A stretch of DNA of 64,000 nt from G963668345 sp965226215 (GCA_965226215.1 CBDDCH010000002.1:4154001-4218000); one strand, 5' to 3'. Positions 1 through 9,150 are shown, counted from the first letter of the stretch. Notes: generated from the letters alone by a model not told the origin. A program made the numbers and translations.

Positions 1-2
1 AT

Positions 3-1286
3 GGTCACCGCGGCGACCTGAACAATTGGGCCCCTCGGGTGGGTTTCGCCTACGACGTGACCGGTGACGGCAAGACCAGCCTGCGGGGAGCGGGGGGTGT
101 TTTCTTGAACCAGCGAGTGCCTTTGCAGCAACAAGGGGCTGTTTTTCAGAACGCTCCCTGGGGGTCCGCTGTCCTGTTGCTTTTCCCGGCGGCGCCCTTT
201 AGTGATCCCTACCGCGATTCGACGAACCACTTCCCCACAGCCGAGGTCCCCGACCGCGACTCTTTTTTTCCCAGTCCGGCCGTCGTTTCCAGCTACGATC
301 CGACGAATAAGTTTGTTACACCGACGATCTACAACTGGCATTTCACCGTCGAGCGCCAGTTGCTGCCGAACTATTTGTTGCGGTTAGCCTACGTGGGTTC
401 TCACGGCAGTCATCTGATGGGCCGAGGTTTGGAGATCAACCCCGCGGACAACACGCTCACAGGCAGAGTGAGTGCGCGCCGCCTCTTTCCGGGATACTCC
501 TCGATTGGCCTGCAAAGCAGCTCCAAGAACTCCAGCTACAACTCCTTGCAGGTCACTCTGGAGAAACGCTTCTCGAGCGGATCCGCCTGGCTGGACGGGC
601 TGAGCCTGTTGACCAACTACACCTGGAGCCACAGCATCGACGACCAGGTGTTCGGCGAATCGGAAAACGGTGTCCTGGGACAGAACATTGCACCTTTGCC
701 TTTCAATCACCCTTTTTACCGTCCTTATAACCGGGGGCCTTCCGACTTCGACCGACGACGGCGTTTTGTGACCTCCTATGTGTGGGATCTGCCGTCGCCG
801 GAGCGATTCGGCAAGCTTGCTCGTCGCTTGCTGGGAGACTGGCAGTGGAGCGGCATCTTGAGTATCCAGACCGGTGCGCCTTTTACCGTCCTGACCGGCC
901 GGGACGACATGAGGACCGGTCTAAACGGCCAACGGGCGCTTGTCTTGGACGGTGCGAACCCCTATCGACCATCTGGATGTAGGAGTTCCTCTTTTTGTGA
1001 GCCTCTGCTCAACCCCGACGCGTTTGCTCGGCCCGCAACCAACACCTTCTCGCCACAGGGAAAGAATGTTTTCCGCGGTCCGGGCCAGTGGACCTGGGAT
1101 ATGGGGATCTTCAAGAACTTCCCCAGCGAGAGATTCAACGTTCAGCTTCGATGGGAGTTTTTCAACATCTTCAATCACGTGAGCTTGGGACTTCCGCACA
1201 ATGCTCTCAGGAACCCGCGTTTCGGCGGTATCACCGTGGCGGGCGATCCCCGCATCGGTCAAGTCGCACTGAAGGTTTCGTTTTGA
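3..1286 (+). CDS. TonB-dependent receptor (Oar-like), C-terminal part of the beta-barrel
   Basis: The reading frame is open from the window edge, so the N-terminal signal peptide, carboxypeptidase-regulatory-like domain, plug and much of the barrel lie upstream. What remains (about 427 codons) is the end of an outer-membrane barrel. NNWAPRVGFAYD near the start and the closing strand GQVALKVSF, ending in the terminal Phe used by the BAM machinery, are typical of the large Oar-type receptors abundant in Acidobacteriota. The substrate cannot be read from this part; such receptors generally import glycans or peptides. It ends 84 bp before the convergent MFS gene. Family assignment is firm, ligand unknown. 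Confidence 0.88.
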   Translation, partial: GHRGDLNNWAPRVGFAYDVTGDGKTSLRGAGGVFLNQRVPLQQQGAVFQNAPWGSAVLLLFPAAPFSDPYRDSTNHFPTAEVPDRDSFFPSPAVVSSYDPTNKFVTPTIYNWHFTVERQLLPNYLLRLAYVGSHGSHLMGRGLEINPADNTLTGRVSARRLFPGYSSIGLQSSSKNSSYNSLQVTLEKRFSSGSAWLDGLSLLTNYTWSHSIDDQVFGESENGVLGQNIAPLPFNHPFYRPYNRGPSDFDRRRRFVTSYVWDLPSPERFGKLARRLLGDWQWSGILSIQTGAPFTVLTGRDDMRTGLNGQRALVLDGANPYRPSGCRSSSFCEPLLNPDAFARPATNTFSPQGKNVFRGPGQWTWDMGIFKNFPSERFNVQLRWEFFNIFNHVSLGLPHNALRNPRFGGITVAGDPRIGQVALKVSF

Positions 1287-1369
1287 ACTTTGCCCGCATT
1301 CCTTGCTTTGGGCCGGGCTGACTGTCCCCAGCCACCGCCCAGTCCCCCCTTTTTGCGACGGAAGGCGGG

Positions 1370-2728
1370 CTAGGTGACGCCTTGGAGGTTCGCATCTTCC
1401 GCCAGGGCGGCACGGCGGCCGGCTTCGACGTCAACTCGTCTAAGCAAAAGCATCCCGCCGAGAAAGAAGACAATCAAGGCCAGGATACTGAGGCGGCTTC
1501 CGCCGGCGAGTTGGCTGACGAGCGCGAAGAGGAAAGGCCCGGCGATGGTCCCGAACTTGCCGCTGATACTGTAGAAACCGAAAAACTCCGATGATTTCCG
1601 AAGCGGGATCAGCCCCACGAACAGTGATCGACTCAGCGCCTGGCTTCCTCCTTGCACCGCCGCCACGCCGGAGGCCAAAACCCAGAAGTGCCACGGCTCG
1701 GTCATGAAATAGCCTAAGACAGAGATCGCGGTGTAGACCCAAAGGGCGACGTAAATACTGTTTTTCGTTCCCAGCGACCGGGAAAGCCTTCCGAAAGCGA
1801 AGGTACAGGGAATCCCCAGGAACTGGACAAGCAAGAGGGCGCCGATGAGGTGGGTGCGGCCAATACCGATTTCCGCGCCGTAGATCGTTGCCATCTTGAT
1901 GATGGTGTTGACGCCGTCGTTATAGAACCAAAAAGCAATCAAGAACAGGAACACTTGCCGGTGTCGGCGAATTTGACGGAAAGTCTCGAGGACACTCGCG
2001 AACCCCGTGCGAAAGGCACGCCTGGGGGGATCACCTCCGGCCGCCTGCCTGTGGGGTTCCGCGACCCGCCGAAGAATCGGAATAGTGAAAACGGCCCACC
2101 ACACCGCCACGCTGGCGAAGGCCATCCTGGAAGCCTGCGAGGCATCCTCCATTCCGAACGTCTGAGGAGCAGTAATCCAACCGAGTTGCAGGGCCAGTAG
2201 AAGTCCACCGCCGACGTAGCCTATCGCGTAGCCTGCTGTCGAGACCCGATCGATCTCATCGGGCCGAGCAATGTGGGGCAGCAGTGATTCGTAAAAAACC
2301 TCCCCGACGGCGTATCCGACGTTGCCCACGATAAACGCGGCGGAAGCGAACAGCCAATCGCGCTCCCCGGCAAAAAACAGCAAGAACGAGCCGAGGACCC
2401 CCATAGCGGCGAAAAAGGTCAGGAACCTCTTCTTCGCACCCAAGTAGTCAGCGATGGCCCCCAAGACGGGTGAAAGTAACGCGACGATGACAAGAGCTAT
2501 CGTTTGCGTGTACCCCCAATAGGCCGTACGCAAGTTCTCGGGCAGATCGATGGCCGCGACCTCGTGGTAGTAGACGGGCAGGACCGCGGCCATGATCGTC
2601 GTCACAAAGGCCGAGTTGGCCCAGTCGTACATCGCCCAGGCGCGCAGCTCTCGGCGGTGAAGGCCGAGGGTTAGGAGCCATTGCTGCACGCGAGGGTGTG
2701 TGGAAGGTTCGGCCGGGTTCGATCCCAC
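1370..2728 (-). CDS. UMF1-family (Atg22-like) MFS transporter
   Basis: A 452-residue integral membrane protein with alternating hydrophobic segments consistent with 12 membrane spans. The cytoplasmic N-terminus leads into YDWANSAF (residues 34-41), a hallmark of the UMF1 branch of the major facilitator superfamily, related to the fungal vacuolar effluxer Atg22. A further signature-like stretch, GNVGYAVGEVFYESLLP, follows near residue 140. Substrates of bacterial UMF1 members are mostly unknown; efflux of small metabolites is a guess from Atg22. It is monocistronic and convergent with the TonB-receptor gene. The ATG at 2728 precedes the conserved motif by the usual distance. Confidence 0.88.
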   Translation of the reverse strand: MGSNPAEPSTHPRVQQWLLTLGLHRRELRAWAMYDWANSAFVTTIMAAVLPVYYHEVAAIDLPENLRTAYWGYTQTIALVIVALLSPVLGAIADYLGAKKRFLTFFAAMGVLGSFLLFFAGERDWLFASAAFIVGNVGYAVGEVFYESLLPHIARPDEIDRVSTAGYAIGYVGGGLLLALQLGWITAPQTFGMEDASQASRMAFASVAVWWAVFTIPILRRVAEPHRQAAGGDPPRRAFRTGFASVLETFRQIRRHRQVFLFLIAFWFYNDGVNTIIKMATIYGAEIGIGRTHLIGALLLVQFLGIPCTFAFGRLSRSLGTKNSIYVALWVYTAISVLGYFMTEPWHFWVLASGVAAVQGGSQALSRSLFVGLIPLRKSSEFFGFYSISGKFGTIAGPFLFALVSQLAGGSRLSILALIVFFLGGMLLLRRVDVEAGRRAALAEDANLQGVT

Positions 2729-2835
2729 AGCAGTTTTCGGGTAACAACTAGCCGCTCTGCCGGAGTTCAGCGGCGCTGCTATCCTACCAGAGAAGTTGTC
2801 TGATATTTAGGAACGAGCGGCTGATACTCGGAGGC

Positions 2836-3027
2836 TAAGTAGTCCATTTCATAAGTTCGGTCACGTATATTTAGATTTAGAAGCCAGGTGGACGATCGGG
2901 AACTTCGGGCACGGCATACCGTGCCCCTACATTTCCAGGCAGCCAATAGATCTGTAGGGGCACAGCATGCTGTGCCCGCCTGCCCTCGCCAGAAACGTGA
3001 GTGTATTTATGGAATAGAGTACTAAGT
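2836..3027. repeat. MITE-like element, family A, copy 1 (complete)
   Basis: A ~190-bp non-coding element with imperfect terminal inverted repeats of about 29 bp: AGTAGTCCATTTCATAAG at the left against AGTACTCTATTCCATAA read inward from the right, both running on to TCACGT. Inside are two GC-rich palindromes (GGGCACGGCATACCGTGCCC at about 2906 and GGGGCACAGCATGCTGTGCC at about 2957) joined by CCAATAGATCTGTA. Copy 2 lies inverted at 10883-11067 and a left-truncated copy at 35190-35308. No transposase is encoded, so it would have to be moved in trans. Confidence 0.8.
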
Positions 3028-3181
3028 TACTTTGAATGAATAACTTGTGTTACGTGACCTGTCGGGTAGGCCAAACTGGGGCCGACCGTTCGCACGGTCT
3101 GAAGCCAAAAGCCGCGGGTCTGGAAACGGCACCAGCCCCGCGCTACGGGACTGTACCCCTTTTCCGAGGCGTTTGATTTTG

Positions 3182-3208
3182 GTAGGGGCGCGATTCATCG
3201 CGCCCGCC
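3182..3208. repeat. Short palindromic repeat
   Basis: A palindrome of the type GGGCGCGATTCATCGCGCCC preceded by GTA. It has the same plan (GTAGGGGC, short arm, GCCC) as the palindromes inside family A but a different arm sequence. It sits about 120 bp upstream of the 5S gene and may form a stable hairpin. Confidence 0.6.
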
Positions 3209-3326
3209 CTTCGATATTCAGACATACGAGTTTCGAGCGGGAGTCTTGCGACCGGGTCCTGATCGGTCTGGTTGCTAGCTGCAGCGAATGCTGGAGTTCG
3301 GTCGAATGCACCCCCGCCAAAAAACT

Positions 3327-3442
<116 letters not shown>

Positions 3443-3454
3443 TTAATCTCCAGA

Positions 3455-3481
3455 GGCCCCGGCGAAAGCCGGGGCCTTTTG
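3455..3481 (+). terminator. Intrinsic terminator of the 5S gene
   Basis: A nine-pair GC stem, GGCCCCGGC / GCCGGGGCC, closed by a GAAA tetraloop and followed by TTTTG. It begins 12 nt after the last helix-I base of the 5S RNA and shows that 5S is transcribed rightward and ends here. Confidence 0.93.
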
Positions 3482-3732
3482 TCATTCCATTGCGCTTTGT
3501 TCCGTAAGCCCGTTTTACGGGGCAACTGGAGCAACCCCAAGACGGATCCCTTGCACAAACAAACAGAAAGTCGTAGCCTGTCCCCGACTTCCCAGGATGA
3601 TGAGGGTAATTGTTGTCTTTATCGCTCGCATCGGTTGACTCCAGTTATACGTAGATCAAGGCTCGTCATTCCTGCTTTGGTTCACCATTCGCCACTTTGC
3701 TGGCAGTTGGTCGACTATCGCCGCGTTGTGAT

Positions 3733-4335
3733 CTACATAGCGCGGAAGAACTCGATCGGCTGGAGCTTCACAATTTTCCACCTATCCTTGACTCTCTCGA
3801 GCCGAAGCTTCAGCAACTTGCGGCGTGTGTCTACGACCCCGAATGTGCTGATCGGTCTGAGCCGCAGTATCCAGTCGACTTCCACCAGATAAGCGTCGCC
3901 TTCGGCCTCGACCTTGGTGACCTCGGTCGAAGAGGCGATCTCGCTCTGGCGGGTTAGCGCATCGACGTCAGACTCCAGCGCGGAATAGTCAGCGAAGCGT
4001 TCGCGGTCAAAGTAGAAGAGAAAGGAAGCAGCGTTGCCGGCCTCGAGGGATCGCCCGGCATCCCGCAGGATCTGAGCAATCCTACCGGCGTCAGATTCAG
4101 AGGGCCGCAGTGATGGAGGTGTTGCAAAGACAGCAACCAAAGCGAGCGCATACGCCAGCGGCCCGTGGTAGAAGCGAAGGTCGCGAAAAATCGGGTACAG
4201 CCAGCCGATTCGCTTCAGGCTAAGTACTGTATTTCTTGGGTCATGATGGAAAGCGAATTGGTGGCAGTCCCCATTTTTCGCTCCTCCGTGACTTTTGCCA
4301 TGGGCTGCTAGTCCGCAGCTCGTGCCACCCCTCAC
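3733..4335 (-). CDS. Hypothetical protein, SnoaL/NTF2-like; 5' end overlaid by a MITE
   Basis: The conserved-looking part is the last ~150 residues: a hydrophobic, signal-like segment (LAYALALVAVFA), then a helix-strand pattern ending DRWKIVKLQPIEFF, which resembles the NTF2/SnoaL-like cone fold used for small-ligand binding or as a periplasmic add-on. This is fold resemblance only. The start is uncertain. A GTG at 4335 overlaps the argJ stop (GTGA), and the frame is also open to an ATG at 4389, but a 99-bp inverted-repeat element (4183-4281) lies inside the N-terminal coding part and is read through in frame. The original start and signal peptide may have been replaced. Position suggests it is the last gene of the def-fmt-argJ run. 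Confidence 0.55.
   Translation of the reverse strand: MRGGTSCGLAAHGKSHGGAKNGDCHQFAFHHDPRNTVLSLKRIGWLYPIFRDLRFYHGPLAYALALVAVFATPPSLRPSESDAGRIAQILRDAGRSLEAGNAASFLFYFDRERFADYSALESDVDALTRQSEIASSTEVTKVEAEGDAYLVEVDWILRLRPISTFGVVDTRRKLLKLRLERVKDRWKIVKLQPIEFFRAM
4183..4281. repeat. MITE-like element, family B, copy 1
   Basis: A 99-bp element bounded by inverted ends GCGAAAAATCGGG and CCCCATTTTTCGC. The inner parts (ACAGCCAGCCGATTCGCTTC and AAATTGGTGGCAGTCC) are also partly complementary. A second copy with the same ends and most of the same interior lies at 43718-43817 in the same orientation. It has no coding capacity of its own. Confidence 0.82.
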
Positions 4336-5510
4336 GTTCGATACTCGGCGTTGATCTTGATGTAGTCTTCCGTCAGATCGCAGGTCCAAAAGCGCGCCGT
4401 TCCGCGGCCGCCACCACGAATCCGAAGCTCCAGAACCGAGTCATCGGCTTCCATCGTGGACTGGACTTCTTTTTCCGAGAAGTCGGCTCTGACGCCTCGA
4501 CGGCACACCAGGTGCCCATTCAAAGACACATCCACCTTGGTGGGGTCAAACGGCACGCCGCTGGCCCCCGCCGACGAGAGAATCCGTCCCCAGTTTGGAT
4601 CCGCGCCCGCCAAAGCGATCTTGACCAGGGGAGAATTCGCAATTGCCCGCGCGAGCGTGTTAGCGGCGCTGTCCGTCGAGGCTCCGCGAACATCGATTGT
4701 CATCAGTTTTCTCGAACCCTCGCCATCAGTTACGATCGCTACCGCCAGCTCTTCAGCCAACTGACCCAGAGCCTCTTCGAATAGAACACGATCCTTCCTG
4801 CTGAGCCGCACACCGGACGCTCCGTTCGCCAATAGATACACGGTGTCGTTTGTGGACGTGTCGCCATCAACCGAAATGCAGTTAAAGCTGCGATCGACCG
4901 CGCGCTTCAGCATTCCTCGAAGTGTTGCCGCTTCGACAGCAGCGTCCGTCAAGATGAAGCTCAGCATTGTGGCCATGTTTGGATGGATCATGCCGGCGCC
5001 CTTGGCCATACCAGCCAGGCGGACCGCGCCCTGCTCTGTCTTCACTTCGGCGACCGCGGTTTTGGGAAACGTGTCGGTTGTCATGATGGCGTGAGCAGCG
5101 AGCTGGAGACCGTCGGGCGCAAGGCTTTTGGTTAAGCCGGGCAGAGCGGCCAAGATCAGTTTTTCGTCCAGCGGCTCACCGATGACCCCCGTCGAGGCGA
5201 GCAAGACCTGGCTGATGGGGATACCCAACCGCTTGGCAGCAGCCCGAGCCGTCGCTCGCGCCACCCTTCGCATCGTGGGCGTGGCGCAGTTCGCGTTCCC
5301 CGCATTCGCTACAATCGCGCGGCAGACGCCCCCGCTTTTCCTCAAGTGCTCGGCGGAGATGGTAACCGGGGCGGCCACCACTGCATTCTTGGTGAATACG
5401 GCCGCGGCCGCGGCCGGCGCGTCCGAGACGATCAGCGTGAGGTCATCATCCGTCTGCTTGCGAATACCGGCGTACGTCGATGCAAAACGATAGCCCAGCG
5501 GGGCGCTCAC
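4332..5510 (-). CDS. argJ: Glutamate N-acetyltransferase / amino-acid acetyltransferase
   Basis: ArgJ transfers the acetyl group from N-acetylornithine to glutamate (and in bifunctional forms from acetyl-CoA), recycling acetyl groups in cytoplasmic arginine synthesis. At 392 aa it has the family length. The self-cleavage site is intact in KGAGMIHPNMATMLSF: the Thr in MATML (T181) becomes the N-terminal nucleophile of the beta chain. SVDGDTSTNDT and the C-terminal RGGGRGTARFWTCDLTEDY are also typical. Its ATG overlaps the fmt stop by 4 nt (ATGA), implying translational coupling with fmt although the functions are unrelated. Whether it is mono- or bifunctional cannot be told from sequence. Confidence 0.97.
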   Translation of the reverse strand: MSAPLGYRFASTYAGIRKQTDDDLTLIVSDAPAAAAAVFTKNAVVAAPVTISAEHLRKSGGVCRAIVANAGNANCATPTMRRVARATARAAAKRLGIPISQVLLASTGVIGEPLDEKLILAALPGLTKSLAPDGLQLAAHAIMTTDTFPKTAVAEVKTEQGAVRLAGMAKGAGMIHPNMATMLSFILTDAAVEAATLRGMLKRAVDRSFNCISVDGDTSTNDTVYLLANGASGVRLSRKDRVLFEEALGQLAEELAVAIVTDGEGSRKLMTIDVRGASTDSAANTLARAIANSPLVKIALAGADPNWGRILSSAGASGVPFDPTKVDVSLNGHLVCRRGVRADFSEKEVQSTMEADDSVLELRIRGGGRGTARFWTCDLTEDYIKINAEYRT

Positions 5511-6445
5511 TGAAGTGCTTCTCCTAACACTTCATTCGGCGAAATCCGATGGCCGCGGGCGAATTCGGCGGCCGGCATTTGCTTCTTCCCTTCAAGCTGG
5601 AGTTCTTCGAGAACCAGGGCTGTCCCACCACCGCAACCAACTTCGAGGCTGCCGTCGACCATGGAGATCGCACCCGGCGCCGCGGACGCCTCGAGCTTCT
5701 GATGCGCCTTGCGAACGTGAAGCCGTTTTCCGCTAAAGCTCGTGTAGGAGCCGGGCCAGGGAGCGAATCCTCGGATGCGGCTGAAGATTTCGCCAGCCGT
5801 CAGATTCCAGTCGATCCAGCCGTCTTCGCGCTTCAATATCGGTGCGTAGGTGGCCTCGGTCTCGTCTTGCTTTTCGCCGACAAGAGTTCCTTGCTCGAGA
5901 CCGGCCAACGTTTCCACCAACAGGTCGGCGCCCACCCGGGCCAGACGCCCGGCTAGCTCAGGGGCGCTTTCAAGAGGTCCGATCTCTACCTCCCGCTTCA
6001 ATAACATATCACCGGCATCGATACGCTTCTCAATGCGCATCGTCGTGACACCCGTCACCGTTTCTCCATTCGCAATCGCCCAGTTGATCGGCGCGGCCCC
6101 ACGATATTTTGGCAACAACGATGCATGAACATTAACACATCCCCATCGAGGAAGGTCCAGGATAGACTGCGGTAGGATCTGCCCGTAACCGACGACAACA
6201 ATAGCTTCGGGGTCGCGTTGCCGGAGCCGCTCGAGAACCTCCGGGGCTTTGATGCGGGCAGGTTGCTCGACGGGAAGTCTTAGCTCGAGCGCCTTGCTCT
6301 TAACCGGCGATGATCTTAGCTTGCGTCCGCGCCCGGCGGGACGATCGGGCTGCGTAATAACCGAGGTAACCTCATGCCCTTTTTGGAGGAGAGCTTCAAG
6401 AGTGGGCACGGCCAGCGCCGGAGTACCCATAAAGATGGTGCGCAT
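5507..6445 (-). CDS. fmt: Methionyl-tRNA formyltransferase
   Basis: Formylates Met-tRNA(fMet) with 10-formyl-THF before translation initiation. It is 312 aa, the usual length. The catalytic triad positions are recognisable: N105 and H107 in VNVHASLLPKYRGAAPI and D143 in RIDAGDM. The C-terminal OB-like tRNA-binding part begins around residue 205 (ILKREDGWIDWN, FAPWPGSYT). It sits 3 nt downstream of def, the standard pairing of formylation and deformylation functions, and overlaps argJ by 4 nt. Confidence 0.97.
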   Translation of the reverse strand: MRTIFMGTPALAVPTLEALLQKGHEVTSVITQPDRPAGRGRKLRSSPVKSKALELRLPVEQPARIKAPEVLERLRQRDPEAIVVVGYGQILPQSILDLPRWGCVNVHASLLPKYRGAAPINWAIANGETVTGVTTMRIEKRIDAGDMLLKREVEIGPLESAPELAGRLARVGADLLVETLAGLEQGTLVGEKQDETEATYAPILKREDGWIDWNLTAGEIFSRIRGFAPWPGSYTSFSGKRLHVRKAHQKLEASAAPGAISMVDGSLEVGCGGGTALVLEELQLEGKKQMPAAEFARGHRISPNEVLGEALQ

Positions 6446-6448
6446 CCG

Positions 6449-6964
6449 TCAATCCCACTCTCCCTTGCGCCTTAATCTGCGGATCTTGCGCTTGATGATC
6501 TCCTGCTTCAGACGGCTCACGTGCTGAAAGAAGAGTATGCCGTTGAGGTGATCGATTTCGTGTAGCATGGCCCGCGCCAGAAGTTCTTCGCCGGTCACTT
6601 CAAACCATTCGCCCTTAACGTTCTGGGCGCGCGCCGTCGCCTTGAAAGCGCGCTTGACCTGTTCACGGAATCCCGGGACGCTGAGACAGCCCTCTTCGCC
6701 GATCTGCTCGCCCTCCGTCGACGTGATTTCCGGATTGATGAGAACCAGCTTCTCGTCTTCATCTTCGCCCGCGGAGCAATCGATAACCGTCAGCCGTTGG
6801 GAAAGGCCGGTCTGGGGCGCCGCTAAACCCACGCCCGTAGCGTCGCGCATCGTTTCAAACATGTCCGCGATCAACTGGCGCAACTCCGGGGTATCAAACT
6901 CCGTCACCGGATCGCATGGAGTCTCCAACACCGGATCACCATATTTGACAATCTTGCGGATCAT
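6449..6964 (-). CDS. def: Peptide deformylase
   Basis: Metalloenzyme that removes the N-formyl group from nascent proteins. All three family motifs are present: GVGLAAPQTG (residues 44-53), EEGCLSVPG with metal ligand C93, and HEIDHLNG with H135 and H139 as ligands and E136 as catalytic base. At 171 aa it matches the common bacterial size. First gene of a tight leftward run def-fmt-argJ. Confidence 0.97.
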   Translation of the reverse strand: MIRKIVKYGDPVLETPCDPVTEFDTPELRQLIADMFETMRDATGVGLAAPQTGLSQRLTVIDCSAGEDEDEKLVLINPEITSTEGEQIGEEGCLSVPGFREQVKRAFKATARAQNVKGEWFEVTGEELLARAMLHEIDHLNGILFFQHVSRLKQEIIKRKIRRLRRKGEWD

Positions 6965-7073
6965 CGCGCAGATTCACTCGTCACACCGGACACAATCGCG
7001 TATTCTCTCAGCCTTCTGGTCTTATTCTAGCGGGCAGGCCAAGGTGAATCTATGTGTTGCCGCTTCGAAGTAC

Positions 7074-7631
7074 TCAGGAGGAACGGACCGCTTCACGGAC
7101 ACGAAAGAAAAGCATTCCTTGCTCGATCGCATCGTCGAGGGCATCATGGGTGTGCGGGGGAAGCCCCACGAACCACTCGCGCGGCATGGTCCGTTTGGAA
7201 GTTGTCAGATAGGGTACTCCAAGAGCTGCCACGGCGAGTGTCTTGATGTCCAGAGCCTGAAAGCCAAAAGGACTTTCCTTGGCAAAGGACATCAGGTACC
7301 AATAAACGAATAGAAAGTCGTAGTTCGCCGGATAGCCGACAAAAAGCGGCTTGCCGGGAAGACCTTTCAGCCACACAACATACTCGTCCATGACCGTCGC
7401 CGGATCGCGGGGATCTTCGGTGGCGCGGGCCCAGGCTTCCGGCTGGTCGCTCCACCACTTCATCGTCTGGGGATCGGGCTTACTGCCGGGAAGCGGCTTT
7501 AGGTTGGCCCGAAAAGTGGCTATGAGGTCTCCGGAATCGGTGAAGGCGGCTGACCCAAGCGACAACATCGAATGCGGTCCCGGCAAGGGGCCGTCGGCCT
7601 CCATGTCGGTCGATACGTAAATCTCATCCAT
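7074..7631 (-). CDS. DEDD-type 3'-5' exonuclease-like protein
   Basis: Predicted 185-residue RNase-H-fold protein. The first acidic pair is in STDMEADGP near the N-terminus, a middle Asp is in QALDIKTLA, and the third motif is HDALDDAIEQG, matching the HxAxxDA pattern of DEDDh exonucleases (Exo III motif). It resembles stand-alone oligonucleotide or proofreading-type exonucleases; the substrate is not predictable. I chose the ATG at 7631 because an AGGAGGG ribosome site lies about 7 nt before it and the first motif starts seven residues later. An upstream in-frame ATG at 7697 would add 22 residues with no family counterpart. Confidence 0.8.
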   Translation of the reverse strand: MDEIYVSTDMEADGPLPGPHSMLSLGSAAFTDSGDLIATFRANLKPLPGSKPDPQTMKWWSDQPEAWARATEDPRDPATVMDEYVVWLKGLPGKPLFVGYPANYDFLFVYWYLMSFAKESPFGFQALDIKTLAVAALGVPYLTTSKRTMPREWFVGLPPHTHDALDDAIEQGMLFFRVREAVRSS

Positions 7632-7752
7632 AAGAAATCCCTCCTGATGGCACGAAAACTCGAGACGTGGGACCCAACGAGGTCTCCATCGGGACAAGAT
7701 GCTGTCCCTGTTGCAGTCGGTACCGAAAGGTCTACTCGCAGGCTGAAACCAA

Positions 7753-7796
7753 GCGTCGAGAAGAGTCTCGACGCGGCAAGCTGGAGAGCTTGCGCC
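7753..7796. repeat. Palindromic repeat, family F, copy 1
   Basis: Two adjacent hairpins: GCGTCGAGA and TCTCGACGC, then GGCAAGCT and AGCTTGC. The same double-hairpin plan with different second arms occurs at 29157-29199 and 42067-42109. It overlaps no coding region and lies between aroC and the exonuclease gene. Confidence 0.65.
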
Positions 7797-7844
7797 ACAA
7801 GCAAGGCGAGCCCCTCCGGGTCCCGGACAGAATCCCCAAGGAGA

Positions 7845-9017
7845 TCAAAACTCTCGCACCTGTTTCTGAAAGCCCTCGAAGTTGCGCTTGGTTTCGCCCA
7901 GGGAGTCGCCGCCGAACTTTTCCAGGAACGCCCCGGCAAGAACGATGGACACCATCGCTTCCCCAATGACGCCCGCCGCCGGAACGACGGCGACGTCAGA
8001 GCGTTCGTAAGCCGCCATTGCTGGCTCACGCGTATCAAGGTCGACCGACTCGAGTGGCCGCCTTAGGGTCGAGATCGGCTTGATATAGCCCCGCACGATG
8101 AGGTCTTCCCCGTTCGTCATACCACCTTCCAGCCCGCCAGCCCGGTTGGACCCGCGGTGGAACGCCTTCCTCTGCTTGTCGTAGTGAATCGTATCTTGGA
8201 CTTTAGATCCCGGACTAAGGGCTGCCAGCATGCCGCGACCGATTTCAACTGCCTTCAAAGCCTGCACCGACAAGATAGCCTGAGCGAGTCGGCCGTCGAG
8301 ACGGGAATCCCAGGTAATGTGGGATCCCAAACCGACGGGGACGTTGTGAGCAACCACTTCAAAGACTCCGCCGCGGGTGTCGCCGGTCCTAAAGGCCTCG
8401 TCAACTTCGGCTTTCATACGCTGCTCGGTATCCGAATCGACACAGTTAAGCAAAATTTCGTCTTTCTGATAGAGCGCTTCGAGATCCTCCCAGCTTGCGT
8501 CTCGTTCAAGAGCGACATTGCCAACGGCGATCACGTGGCTGAGGATGTTGATGTCAAACTGCGCCAGGAACAACTTGCACAGCGCTCCAACCGCCACCCG
8601 TGAAGTAGTTTCTCGGGCGCTAGCCCGCTCGAGGACGTAGCGAGCGTCGTGGAAATTGTATTTGAGGCTGCCAGCAAGATCTGCGTGCCCGGGCCGGGGA
8701 CGCTTCACAGGTTTGGCCTTCCCCTCGCTGCCCTCGGCGTCCTCGACCGGCAGGGCATCGCTCCAATTCTTCCAATCCCGGTTCTTGAGCAGAATAGCGA
8801 TAGGGGAGCCGATTGTTCTTGAATGCCGCACGCCCGATACAATGTGAGCCTTGTCGCTTTCAATCTTCATGCGTCCGCCGCGACCGAACCCCTGCTGGCG
8901 GCGCCAAAGCTGGCGGTTAATGAAATCCAACGAGACGGGCAGCCCGGCCGGCAGACCCGTCAGGGTCGCCACCAGCGTTTCTCCGTGCGATTCACCAGCC
9001 GTTTCGAAACGAAGCAT
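7845..9017 (-). CDS. aroC: Chorismate synthase
   Basis: Last step of the shikimate pathway: FMNH2-dependent anti-elimination of phosphate from EPSP to chorismate. 390 aa. The N-terminus MLRFETAGESHG carries the conserved first His; GRGGRM and the C-terminal MTNGEDLIVRGYIKPISTL plus RSDVAVVPAAGVIGEAM match the signature regions. It is monocistronic and divergent from rlmB. Internal RVAVGALCKLFL is also typical of the family. Confidence 0.97.
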   Translation of the reverse strand: MLRFETAGESHGETLVATLTGLPAGLPVSLDFINRQLWRRQQGFGRGGRMKIESDKAHIVSGVRHSRTIGSPIAILLKNRDWKNWSDALPVEDAEGSEGKAKPVKRPRPGHADLAGSLKYNFHDARYVLERASARETTSRVAVGALCKLFLAQFDINILSHVIAVGNVALERDASWEDLEALYQKDEILLNCVDSDTEQRMKAEVDEAFRTGDTRGGVFEVVAHNVPVGLGSHITWDSRLDGRLAQAILSVQALKAVEIGRGMLAALSPGSKVQDTIHYDKQRKAFHRGSNRAGGLEGGMTNGEDLIVRGYIKPISTLRRPLESVDLDTREPAMAAYERSDVAVVPAAGVIGEAMVSIVLAGAFLEKFGGDSLGETKRNFEGFQKQVREF

Positions 9018-9150
9018 GTTAGCCTTGCAAGCGAGTTTTAGACTTAATCATAGCGAAGCCGGCGAAGCCGGCCTCAACGTCTGGGAGGCCGGTTGAAGTC
9101 CATCCGCGCCGTCCAGTGACACGAGACCGGCGCAATCAGGAGGGTCAAAG

